Assembly (NCBI RefSeq): GCF_000820085.1
Contig: NZ_CDBN01000050.1
Coordinates: forward strand, 79,925 to 143,924
DNA: 64,000 nucleotides
DNA from: Aeromonas sanarellii
GTDB taxonomy: Bacteria > Pseudomonadota > Gammaproteobacteria > Enterobacterales > Aeromonadaceae
Direction of reading: 5' to 3'
In this document: in pieces, positions 54,483 to 61,842 of the stretch
Position numbering within the stretch: position 1 is the stretch's first letter
Layout: each line of letters opens with the position of its first letter
Program-made: the position numbers and the translations under genes
Notes under the pieces: model-generated
Told to the model about the DNA's origin: nothing
The model's input: only the letters and a program-made list of their open reading frames with translations
The model's database searches: none

Positions 54483-54790
54483 CAGAGACACAAACCCAGA
54501 TGAACAAGCCGCGGATCGAGATCCGCTACTGCACCCTCTGCCGCTGGATGCTGCGGGCCGCCTGGCTCGCCCAGGAGCTGCTCTCCACCTTCGACGGCGA
54601 GCTCGGCGAGGTGGCGCTGGTGCCCGCCAGCAAGGGGGAGTTCCGCATCCTGGTGGACGGGGTGCAGGTGTGGGATCGGGTGGCCGACGAGGGCTTCCCC
54701 GAGGCCAAGGAGATCAAGCAGCGGGTGCGGGACCTCATAGCCCCGGAGCGGGATCTTGGCCACGCGGATCGCAAGCCCGCAACCGAATGA
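54479..54790 (+). CDS. SelW/Rdx-family thioredoxin-like protein (Cys form)
   Basis: A 103-residue protein of the SelT/SelW/SelH family. EIRYCTLCRWMLRAAWLAQELLSTF carries the CxxC redox motif (Cys18, Cys21); animal selenoproteins have Sec in the second position. GEFRILVDGVQVWDR and GFPEAKEIKQRVRDLI are the typical C-terminal half. It is translationally coupled to the SAH-hydrolase-like gene. The exact substrate is unknown; a glutathione-linked redox role is known for animal relatives. A terminator follows. Confidence 0.9.
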   Translation: MTETQTQMNKPRIEIRYCTLCRWMLRAAWLAQELLSTFDGELGEVALVPASKGEFRILVDGVQVWDRVADEGFPEAKEIKQRVRDLIAPERDLGHADRKPATE

Positions 54791-54807
54791 GGCGTGAAGA
54801 TGAAAGA

Positions 54808-54840
54808 GAAGAGGGAGGCATCAGCCTCCCTCTTCTTTTT
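54808..54840 (+). terminator. Intrinsic terminator
   Basis: GAAGAGGGAGGC, loop ATCA, GCCTCCCTCTTC, then five T residues. Confidence 0.92.
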
Positions 54841-54848
54841 GCGGTGAT

Positions 54849-56561
54849 TTAGGCCCCCGCGTCCGTCTGGACGGGGACACCGATATAGCGCGCCCGCTTG
54901 TGGGGCTTGATGCGGCTCACGTCCACCCACACCAGGCCGTCGATGCAGTGGTTGAAGTCCGGGTCGATGCCAAAATCCATGAACTGCACGCCCCCCGGCT
55001 CGCACAGCTCGGCGTACTGCTTGTAGAGGGTGGGGATGGCGCAGCCCAGGTGGTCGAGCCCCGCTTTGAGCGCCTTGAGATCGGTCCCGTAGTCGGCCCC
55101 CTCGAACAGGGGCGCCGTCTCGGGATAGGGGCGGCGTGACGGGGCGAGCGCCAGCTCGGGGGCAAAGTGCTGGCGGTAGAAGCCCACCAGCAGATCCTTG
55201 GCCGCCGGCGGCAGGCTGCCGGAGAGGCTCACGGGCCCGAACAGGTAGCGGTACTGGGGGTAGCGGGCCAGATAGGCGCCGATGCCGAACCAGAGGTAGT
55301 CCAGCCCCCGCTTGCCCCAGTAGGCGGGCTGGATGAAGCTGCGACCGAGCTCGATGGCCTGTTCCAGCCTCGGCAGCAGCTTCTCTTCAAAGCCGAACAG
55401 GGTGTGGCTGTAGAGGCCATCCAGCCCCTGGCTCGCCAGCCGCTCGGCCACCGGGGCGAAGCGGTAGGCACCCACTATCTCGAGGCGGGCCGGATCCCAG
55501 AGGATCAGGTGGTGATAGTCGTCGTCGAAGGCGTCGAGATCCCGCCGCCTGCCGGAGCCTTCCCCCACGGCGCGAAAGGCGATCTCCCGCAGCCGCCCCA
55601 GCTCGCGCAGGATCACCGAGTGGCTCTGCTCGTGGCGGCGATAGAGCAGGATGCGCTGGCCATCCGGGGTCTGGCCGAGCGGCTCGCACCCGTCGACGGC
55701 CTGTTTCAGCAGACGGCGATCCTCCGGCAGGGCGATGGGGGCCTCGGTCTGCAGCCGCCCCTTCTTCCCCTTCCCGAGGCGATAGAGGTGGCTGCGCACC
55801 AGGGCGGCGGCGGTCTTGGGGGCGAGATCCCCGAGGCTCTGGGGCGGGATGCGCTCCCCCAGGGTGAGGGTGAGGCGGCGCCCCTGCTGGCGAAACAGCT
55901 GCTTGACCAGCAGCAGGCCCGCCCAGTCGTTGTTGAGCCAGGCGGCGAGGTAGAAGGAGAGGCCGTTGCGCCCGTCCAGGTGCACCGGCACCAGGGGCGT
56001 GCGGGTGCGCCTGGCCAGCTTGATGAAGCCGCTCTGCCAGGGGCCGTCCTTCACCCCCTTGGGGCCGAGGCGCGACACCTCGCCGGCGGGGAAGATGATG
56101 AGGGCCCCCTCCTCGGCCAGGTGATCCCCCATGGCCAGGATGGCGCGTCTGTCCGTCTTGCCCCCCAGGTTGTCCACCGGCAGCAGCAGGGGCCGCAGGG
56201 GGGCGAGCTGGGCCAATATCTGGTTGGCCACTATCTTGACGTCCGGGCGAATGCGCCCGAGCAGGCGCAGCAGGGCCAGCCCGTCCAGGGAGCCGATGGG
56301 GTGGTTCGCGACCAGGATGACCCGGCCGCTGGCGGGAATGTTCTCGAGCTGCGCCTCGCTCACCCGGCAGTCGAAGTCGAGCTCGGTGAGCGCCTGCTCG
56401 ACGAAGTCGAGGCCGCGCAGGTGGGGATGGCGCTCGGCGAAGCGGGTGAAGGCCTCCTCGTGCAGCAGCCAGCGCAGCCCCTGCCGGAGCAGGGGGCGGA
56501 TGAGGGGTTGGCCGGCGAGGCGGGGCAGGTGCTGCCCCAGCAGGGTATCGACGTCGAACAT
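54849..56561 (-). CDS. olsF: Two-domain acyltransferase, OlsF-like
   Basis: A 570-residue fusion. The N-terminal lysophospholipid-acyltransferase domain (about 60-280) has VILVANHPIGSLDGLALL, with His87 and Asp93, and IIFPAGEVSRLGPKGVKDG. The C-terminal half (about 300-530) resembles OlsB/haemolysin-type GNAT N-acyltransferases (LGRLREIAFRAVGEGSGRRRDLDAFDDDYHHLILWD). This order matches OlsF, which makes ornithine lipids from ornithine in some gammaproteobacteria. The ATG at 56561 follows GGAG. It is preceded by pepT on the same strand with a 105-bp gap. Specificity is inferred from architecture only. Confidence 0.75.
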   Translation of the reverse strand: MFDVDTLLGQHLPRLAGQPLIRPLLRQGLRWLLHEEAFTRFAERHPHLRGLDFVEQALTELDFDCRVSEAQLENIPASGRVILVANHPIGSLDGLALLRLLGRIRPDVKIVANQILAQLAPLRPLLLPVDNLGGKTDRRAILAMGDHLAEEGALIIFPAGEVSRLGPKGVKDGPWQSGFIKLARRTRTPLVPVHLDGRNGLSFYLAAWLNNDWAGLLLVKQLFRQQGRRLTLTLGERIPPQSLGDLAPKTAAALVRSHLYRLGKGKKGRLQTEAPIALPEDRRLLKQAVDGCEPLGQTPDGQRILLYRRHEQSHSVILRELGRLREIAFRAVGEGSGRRRDLDAFDDDYHHLILWDPARLEIVGAYRFAPVAERLASQGLDGLYSHTLFGFEEKLLPRLEQAIELGRSFIQPAYWGKRGLDYLWFGIGAYLARYPQYRYLFGPVSLSGSLPPAAKDLLVGFYRQHFAPELALAPSRRPYPETAPLFEGADYGTDLKALKAGLDHLGCAIPTLYKQYAELCEPGGVQFMDFGIDPDFNHCIDGLVWVDVSRIKPHKRARYIGVPVQTDAGA

Positions 56562-56666
56562 GGGCAAGGCTCCGCTGAACTTTGCTCAAGCTTCTCTCCC
56601 CTGGGTTCCCGCCGTGTGGCAGCGCCGTGACGGTTTGATGACGGGGCGAACCCCGTCCTCAATCCC

Positions 56667-57893
56667 TTACTCTGCCCGCCAGGCCGAGGTGAGGCGCACC
56701 AGCGCCACCAGGGTGGCGACCGCCTTCTCCATGGATTGCAGCGGGATGAACTCGTGCTTGCCGTGGAAGTTGTGGCCGCCGGTGAAGAGGTTGGGGCAGG
56801 GCAGTCCCATAAAGGAGAGCCGGGCGCCGTCGGTGCCGCCGCGAATGGGCTTGATCTTCACCGCCACGTCGGCGGCCTCCATGGCGGCCCTCGCCAGCTC
56901 GATGATGTGCATGTGTGGCGCCACCTGGCTGCGCATGTTGCGGTAGTTGTCCTCTATCTCCAGCGTGATGCGGGCCTTGGGATTGTCCAGCTGCAGGGAG
57001 GCGACCCGCTCCTTGAGCTGGGCCTTGCGGGCGGCGAAGCGGTCGTCGTCGAAGTCGCGGATGAGGTAGTGCAGGGTGGTCTCCTCCACGGTGCCTTCCA
57101 TCCGGGCCAGGTGGAAGAAGCCTTCGTACCCTTCCGTGCACTCCGGGGTCTGCTCGGGGGGCATCTCGGCGTGGAAGCGGGCGGCCAGGGTCTGGCTGTT
57201 GATCATGCTGCCCTTGGCGGTGCCGGGGTGGACGTTGTTGCCTGTGATGCGTACCGTGGCGCTGGCGGCGTTGAAATTCTCGTATTCGAGCTCGCCGAGC
57301 TCGCCGCCGTCCACCGTGTAGGCCCAGCGGGCCGGGAAGCGCGCCAGCGGGAAGCGATCCGCGCCTCGCCCTATCTCCTCGTCCGGGGTGAAACCTATCC
57401 AGAGATCGCCGCGGGGGATCTCCGGGTGGGCCTGCAGGTATTCGACGGCGGTGAGGATCTCGGCGATACCCGCCTTGTCGTCGGCCCCGAGCAGGGTGGT
57501 GCCGTCCGTGGTGATGAGATCCTGGCCCAGGTAGTTCTTGAGGAAGCGGTACTGGCGGATGGCCAGCACCTCGTCCCCCTTGCCAAGGCAGATGTCGCCC
57601 CCCTGGTAGTTCTCGACAATCTGGGGCACCACCCGCCCGGCCTCGTAGTCGGCGGTGTCCATGTGGGCAATCAGGCCGATGGCCGGCGCATCCGGCTGGT
57701 TGCCAGGCAGGCAGGCGGTGAGGTAGCCGTGCTCGTCCAGGGTGACGTGCGCCAGCCCCAGTCCTGTCATCTCGTCGAAGAGGGCGCGGGCGAAGACGAG
57801 CTGCCCCTCGCTGCTCGGGCAGGCGGGATTGGTGGCGTCGGAGCGGGTATGGAAGGTCAGGTAGTGGAGAAAGCGCGAAAGCAGGGTGTTCAT
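56667..57893 (-). CDS. pepT: Peptidase T (tripeptidase)
   Basis: A dizinc aminotripeptidase of 408 residues, exactly the E. coli length. Metal motifs are LIAHMDTADYEA, TTDGTTLLGADDKAGIAEIL and GFTPDEEIGRGADRFPL. RGGTDGARLSFMGLPCPNLFTGGHNFHGKHEF is the C-terminal metal site. GAGG lies 8 nt before the ATG at 57893; six upstream codons in frame are dropped. An ARG-box-like site lies about 140 bp upstream. Confidence 0.96.
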   Translation of the reverse strand: MNTLLSRFLHYLTFHTRSDATNPACPSSEGQLVFARALFDEMTGLGLAHVTLDEHGYLTACLPGNQPDAPAIGLIAHMDTADYEAGRVVPQIVENYQGGDICLGKGDEVLAIRQYRFLKNYLGQDLITTDGTTLLGADDKAGIAEILTAVEYLQAHPEIPRGDLWIGFTPDEEIGRGADRFPLARFPARWAYTVDGGELGELEYENFNAASATVRITGNNVHPGTAKGSMINSQTLAARFHAEMPPEQTPECTEGYEGFFHLARMEGTVEETTLHYLIRDFDDDRFAARKAQLKERVASLQLDNPKARITLEIEDNYRNMRSQVAPHMHIIELARAAMEAADVAVKIKPIRGGTDGARLSFMGLPCPNLFTGGHNFHGKHEFIPLQSMEKAVATLVALVRLTSAWRAE

Positions 57894-58033
57894 GGACAAG
57901 CCTCGGGTCACGGAAGAGGTGCCATTGTGGCCAAGACGGCCCGCGCGCTTATTGCGTCAGCGCAGTTTTTGATGGATTTGTCGGGAGCGGGGTGACGCGG
58001 GATGCTGAGTGGCGGTCGTTCTTGCGGGATAAA

Positions 58034-58051
58034 TGTGAATAAAAATTCCAA
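58034..58051. promoter_or_regulatory. ARG-box-like ArgR site
   Basis: TGTGAATAAAAATTCCAA matches wnTGAATwwwwATTCAnw with one mismatch. A second box at the usual spacing is weak or absent. It lies between pepT (about 140 bp from its start) and the speA promoter (about 220 bp upstream of it). Confidence 0.45.
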
Positions 58052-58254
58052 ATAAAAAACTGATTAAGCATATGCGAAAAGGCTGAAATTCATCCCGGCC
58101 CAGCACTGGCAAGGGGTGGGGGAAAATGGCCTGATCACCCGTTATTTTCAGGGTTGTTCCAGACCGGGCTCATCCCCCGCCATCCCAGAGCCCGCCTCGC
58201 TGGCAGCAAGATTTGCCCCCTCGATGAAAACCCGTTTTTCAACGCGATTTTTTA

Positions 58255-58284
58255 TTGTCACTGGCGCCGGTAAGTGTGTACACT
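58255..58284 (+). promoter_or_regulatory. speA promoter
   Basis: TTGTCA (58255-58260), an 18-bp gap and TACACT (58279-58284), preceded by a T-rich stretch. Predicted start near 58291. Confidence 0.6.
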
Positions 58285-58611
58285 CCGCGCCGATCCGAGG
58301 GCAACCCTGAGCAGGCAGAGGCCGCCAGACACCCACAGGATCATACGCCTATAGGGCGAGGCACGCAGAAACGACAGACACTGCTGGGGAATGGTTTCTT
58401 TAATACCGGTTAGGCTCCGGTATCAGGGAGAACAACGGACTCTCATCTTTCAGCTGACCGAGTGAGCCAGCGGCTCATCATCTTCCCTTGTCATGGGTGG
58501 TCACTGGCGTTGAGCTGGCTGTGGCGGTTGTCGTCCATCAACACGCATGCGTGCTGAGGCCTTCCCTTCTCTTCCTTGAAACCCTCTCCTGTCCGTCGGG
58601 ATCGCGGCCGA

Positions 58612-58635
58612 ATGATGAACAAACGGCGTGGCTGA
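58612..58635 (+). CDS. Putative leader peptide MMNKRRG
   Basis: A seven-codon ORF with consecutive Lys-Arg-Arg codons (AAA CGG CGT). Its TGA overlaps the ATG of the next upstream ORF. Ribosome pausing at the Arg codons would be a plausible arginine sensor for speA. The ribosome site is weak, so translation is uncertain. Confidence 0.35.
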   Translation: MMNKRRG

Positions 58636-58898
58636 TGCCGGTTGTCATCAAAGTACCGCGGCGCTCCGTTAAGGTGGCACCGCATACCGTTGAGCTTGAT
58701 GTAAAGCCACCAGCCCCACATCAAGACTCGTTACTTCCCAAGATCCACCAGGCAGCCTTGGCTTGCCGCGATGTGCAACAGACGAACCGGGGTGGCCAGG
58801 CCACGGCGAGGCAACAGGCCCGCCAGGCGTGCCGCCACGCACCTGATCAGCAGGCCGCCTTGACGCGCCGCCCGTTGCCGTCGATGGTCTGGATGTGA
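58635..58898 (+). CDS. Putative 87-codon upstream ORF in the speA leader
   Basis: This ORF encodes a basic, Gln/Arg-rich peptide (MPVVIKVPRRSVKVAPHTVE at the start, SMVWM at the end) with about ten Arg codons. It has no recognisable domain. The start is coupled by TGATG to the MMNKRRG ORF, and the stop lies 50 bp before speA. It could be a regulatory upstream ORF or simply open frame in GC-rich DNA. Confidence 0.35.
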   Translation: MPVVIKVPRRSVKVAPHTVELDVKPPAPHQDSLLPKIHQAALACRDVQQTNRGGQATARQQARQACRHAPDQQAALTRRPLPSMVWM

Positions 58899-58948
58899 TT
58901 GAGGGTAACGAAGGCGGCCCACGGCCGCTCATTTGCGAGGCATAGCCC

Positions 58949-60850
58949 ATGACTAACTGGTCCAGCAAGGACTCCTTGAAGGTCTACAACGTTCCCTACT
59001 GGGGTGCGGGTTTTTTCAATATCAATGACGCCGGTCATGTGACCGTCTCCCCCGACAAGTCTCGCCCCGAGGCGCAGATCGTGCTGTCCGAGGCCATCGA
59101 GCAACTGCGCCAGTCCGGGCTGACCACGCCGGTGTTGCTGCGTTTCCCCGACATCCTCAAGAGCCGGGTCGATGCGCTGTTCAACGCCTTCGGTCAGGCC
59201 ATCGAGAAGTCAGGCTATCAAGGGGACTACCTGTGCGTTTACCCCATCAAGGTGAACCAGCAGCGTCGCGTCATCGAGACCATCAGTCAGTCCTACAGCG
59301 ACAAGCCCCGGCTTGGGCTGGAAGCGGGCTCCAAGCCCGAGCTGCTGGCCGTGCTGTCCCATCACCATGCCCAGGGCTCGGTCATCGTCTGCAACGGTTA
59401 CAAGGACCGCGAATACATCCGCCACGCCCTCCTGGGCAACCTGATGGGCCACAAGGTCTACATAGTGGTGGAAAAGCCCTCCGAGCTGGAGATGGTGCTG
59501 GACGAGTCGGCTCGCCTCAACATCAAGCCCAACATCGGGGTGCGTGCCCGCCTCGCCTCCACCGGCTCCGGCATGTGGGAATCGAGCGGCGGCGCCATGT
59601 CCAAGTTCGGCCTCTCCGCCTCCCAGATCCTGGCGCTGGTGGAGCGTCTGCGCAGCCTCGGCAAGCTGGACTGCCTGCAGCTGCTGCACTTCCACCTGGG
59701 CTCCCAGATCGCCAACATCCGCGACATCCAGGGCGGCATCCGCGAGTGTGGCCGCTTTTACGCCGAGCTGTGCCGTCTGGGCGCCAATGTCGAGGTGGTG
59801 GACGTGGGCGGCGGCCTCGGCGTGGACTATGAGGGCACCCGCTCCCAGAGCCACTGCTCCGCCAACTACAGCCTCTCCGAATACGCCAACAACGTGGTGT
59901 GGGGCATAGGCGACGTGTGCCGCGAGTTCGACCTGCCGCACCCCACCATCATCAGCGAGTCCGGCCGTGCCCTGACCGCCCACCACGCCGTGCTGGTCAC
60001 CAACATCATCGGTGCCGAAGGGGTGGAGGTGAACGACATCAGCGCGCCGGACGAAGACGCGCCCACCATCTTGCAGAACATGTGGAAAGGCTGGCTGGAC
60101 CTGCGCGGAGAAGATCCGTCCCTGCTGGAGATCTTCCACGACTCGATGGCGGATCTGGCGGACGTCAACACCCAGTACACCATGGGGCTGTTGAACCTGG
60201 AGCAGCGCGCCTGGGCCGAGATGCTGCACCAGAACACCTGCCTGGCGCTCAAGGAGCTGCTCAACCCGGTCAACCGCAACCACCGCGCCCTGGCCGACGA
60301 GCTCTCCGAGAAGCTGGCGGACAAGTGCTTCGCGAACTTCTCCCTGTTCCAGTCCCTGCCGGATGCCTGGGGCATCGGCCAGGTGTTCCCGGTGATGCCG
60401 CTTGCCGGCCTCGAGCGTCCGCTCACCCGCCGCGGCATCCTGATGGACATCACCTGCGACTCCGACGGTCAGGTCGAGCACTATGTGGACGGCCTCGGCG
60501 TCGAGAAGACCCTGCCGATGCCGGAGTACGGTGCGAACGAAGAGTGCCACGTCGGCTTCTTCCTGGTGGGCGCCTATCAGGAGATCCTCGGCGATCTGCA
60601 CAACCTGTTCGGTGACACCCACTGCGCGGAAGTGTGGCTGGACGAGGAGGGCAAGATGGACATCCGCAACGTGGTGCGCGGCGACACCGTCGACCAGTTG
60701 CTGCGTTACGTCAACATCGACCCGTCCGTCATCCGCGAGAACTACCAGCAGATCGTCTCCCACCCGGCGCTGGACGATGCGACCCGCAAGGCCCTGCTCG
60801 AAGAGCTGGAGCTGGGGTTGCAAGGCTACGCTTACCTGGAAGACGAATAA
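58949..60850 (+). CDS. speA: Biosynthetic arginine decarboxylase
   Basis: A PLP-dependent fold-III enzyme converting arginine to agmatine, the first step of putrescine synthesis from arginine. It has 633 residues. The PLP Lys lies in VYPIKVNQQRRVIE. HFHLGSQIANIRDIQGGIREC and VDVGGGLGVDYEGTRSQS bind phosphate. ISESGRALTAHHAVLVTNIIG and the C-terminal GAYQEILGDLHNLFGDTHCAEVW with the catalytic Cys-region are intact. GAGG lies 8 nt before the ATG. No speB follows in this window. Confidence 0.97.
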   Translation: MTNWSSKDSLKVYNVPYWGAGFFNINDAGHVTVSPDKSRPEAQIVLSEAIEQLRQSGLTTPVLLRFPDILKSRVDALFNAFGQAIEKSGYQGDYLCVYPIKVNQQRRVIETISQSYSDKPRLGLEAGSKPELLAVLSHHHAQGSVIVCNGYKDREYIRHALLGNLMGHKVYIVVEKPSELEMVLDESARLNIKPNIGVRARLASTGSGMWESSGGAMSKFGLSASQILALVERLRSLGKLDCLQLLHFHLGSQIANIRDIQGGIRECGRFYAELCRLGANVEVVDVGGGLGVDYEGTRSQSHCSANYSLSEYANNVVWGIGDVCREFDLPHPTIISESGRALTAHHAVLVTNIIGAEGVEVNDISAPDEDAPTILQNMWKGWLDLRGEDPSLLEIFHDSMADLADVNTQYTMGLLNLEQRAWAEMLHQNTCLALKELLNPVNRNHRALADELSEKLADKCFANFSLFQSLPDAWGIGQVFPVMPLAGLERPLTRRGILMDITCDSDGQVEHYVDGLGVEKTLPMPEYGANEECHVGFFLVGAYQEILGDLHNLFGDTHCAEVWLDEEGKMDIRNVVRGDTVDQLLRYVNIDPSVIRENYQQIVSHPALDDATRKALLEELELGLQGYAYLEDE

Positions 60851-60897
60851 GCCCAGGCTTGTTCGCCCCGTCGCTGACAGCAAAAAGACGGAAATGC

Positions 60898-60925
60898 AAA
60901 ACGGCGCCTTCGGGCGCCGTTTTTG
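60898..60925 (+). terminator. Terminator of speA
   Basis: AAAACGGCGCC, loop TTCG, GGCGCCGTTTTT: a stable UUCG-capped stem with T tract, 48 bp after the stop. Confidence 0.92.
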
Positions 60926-61092
60926 TTGGCCGCGGGCTAGCCCCATGGAGGTGGTTTGCGATACGAGCGGCACCCATGATCCCGAAAGAGGGCCAGGCTC
61001 GTGCGCCCCCTTGATCCGAATCAAGTTTGGATCCGGCCGGTTACCTTAGGGTCGAACAGGATGTTGGTGATATGTAACAGAAGGAGAGGTGT

Positions 61093-61281
61093 ATGGAACT
61101 CAAAAGGGACCCGAGATGCTATACCGACGTCTGTATCGACGGTAAGTGGTATCACTACGATCACTGCAGTACCCAGGTTTATATGCTGATGGGCGGCGCG
61201 GCGCCTAGCCTGCAGCTCGCCTATGAACCGGCCAGCGAAGAGGAGCTGATCGCCATGCTCCGGCAACTTGCCTGCGGCTGA
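61093..61281 (+). CDS. Small protein of unknown function, 62 aa
   Basis: I do not recognise it. It is 62 residues with a strong AAGGAGAGG 5-6 nt before the ATG, which argues that it is real. The sequence ELKRDPRCYTDVCIDGKWYHYDHCSTQVYML has three Cys and three or four His in a possible metal-binding arrangement, followed by an acidic helix (ASEEELIAMLRQLA). There is no signal peptide. It is monocistronic, with a hairpin 7 bp past the stop. Confidence 0.65.
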   Translation: MELKRDPRCYTDVCIDGKWYHYDHCSTQVYMLMGGAAPSLQLAYEPASEEELIAMLRQLACG

Positions 61282-61288
61282 GTTGTGC

Positions 61289-61317
61289 AAGGCCATCGGC
61301 ACAGTGCCGATGGCCTT
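61289..61317. terminator. Hairpin after the small gene
   Basis: AAGGCCATCGGC, loop ACAGT, GCCGATGGCCTT: a perfect 12-bp stem with a poor T tract. It lies between two convergent small genes. Confidence 0.65.
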
Positions 61318-61329
61318 GGTGCAGCCGAT

Positions 61330-61620
61330 TCAGTGATGGCCCTTGCGGCCAAACAGCTTCCTGGCCATCTCCTGCATAAACACCGCCAGCCCGTAGCTGG
61401 CGTCCGACTTGCCCACCTCGTCCGCCACATAGAGGAAGTCGGACTTGTATTTTTCCACCGCCTCCTGGGGGCTGGTGGCATCGATGAAGTCCTCCTGCAC
61501 CTCGAATCCCTGTGCCAGCAGCTCAGCCTTCTCCGTCAGAAAGCTGGGGGAGGCCATGTCGACATAGGTGTACTGCTGCCGGTTGGAGGCCGGAATGCTG
61601 AAAAACTGGTATCTGGCCAT
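61330..61620 (-). CDS. Small protein of unknown function, 96 aa
   Basis: I do not recognise it. It is 96 residues starting MARYQFFSIPASNRQQYTYVD. The start at 61620 has GAGGAG 6 nt upstream; the frame extends 30 codons further but without a ribosome site. The middle (LTEKAELLAQGFEVQEDFIDATSPQEAVEKYKSDFLYVADEVGKS) looks alpha/beta, and the C-terminus ends in a basic KLFGRKGHH. It is probably cytoplasmic. Confidence 0.65.
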   Translation of the reverse strand: MARYQFFSIPASNRQQYTYVDMASPSFLTEKAELLAQGFEVQEDFIDATSPQEAVEKYKSDFLYVADEVGKSDASYGLAVFMQEMARKLFGRKGHH

Positions 61621-61842
61621 CTGTGCTCCTCGCCTGTGCGGCGTTGTCGATCGGATAGGTGCTGGTCGAACTGTCCCTGCTTGCCCCAATACAGGGGCAA
61701 AAGGGGGCATTCGAGTCTTTTGTGGGGCAGCCTATCCCGAGTCAGCGAGAGACGCAATCGGGAATTTTTCCGGGGTATGGCAGGAGCCGGACATGGCAGG
61801 GCGCAAGGGATAGCCCCATGTTCGGGAGATACCGCGCCCGTG

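Larger units (their letters stand above)
58291..58948 (+). promoter_or_regulatory. Long speA leader (about 660 nt)
   Basis: From the predicted start to the speA ATG there is no recognisable gene of known function. It contains an ATACCGG-TTAGGCT-CCGGTAT hairpin near 58405-58425, the palindrome CACGCATGCGTG (58542-58553) and several short upstream ORFs. Two of those ORFs (58612 and 58635) overlap by TGATG. The length and ORFs suggest post-initiation control by arginine or polyamines. The region 57894-58254, upstream of the promoter, holds only the ARG-box-like site and AT-rich sequence. Confidence 0.5.
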
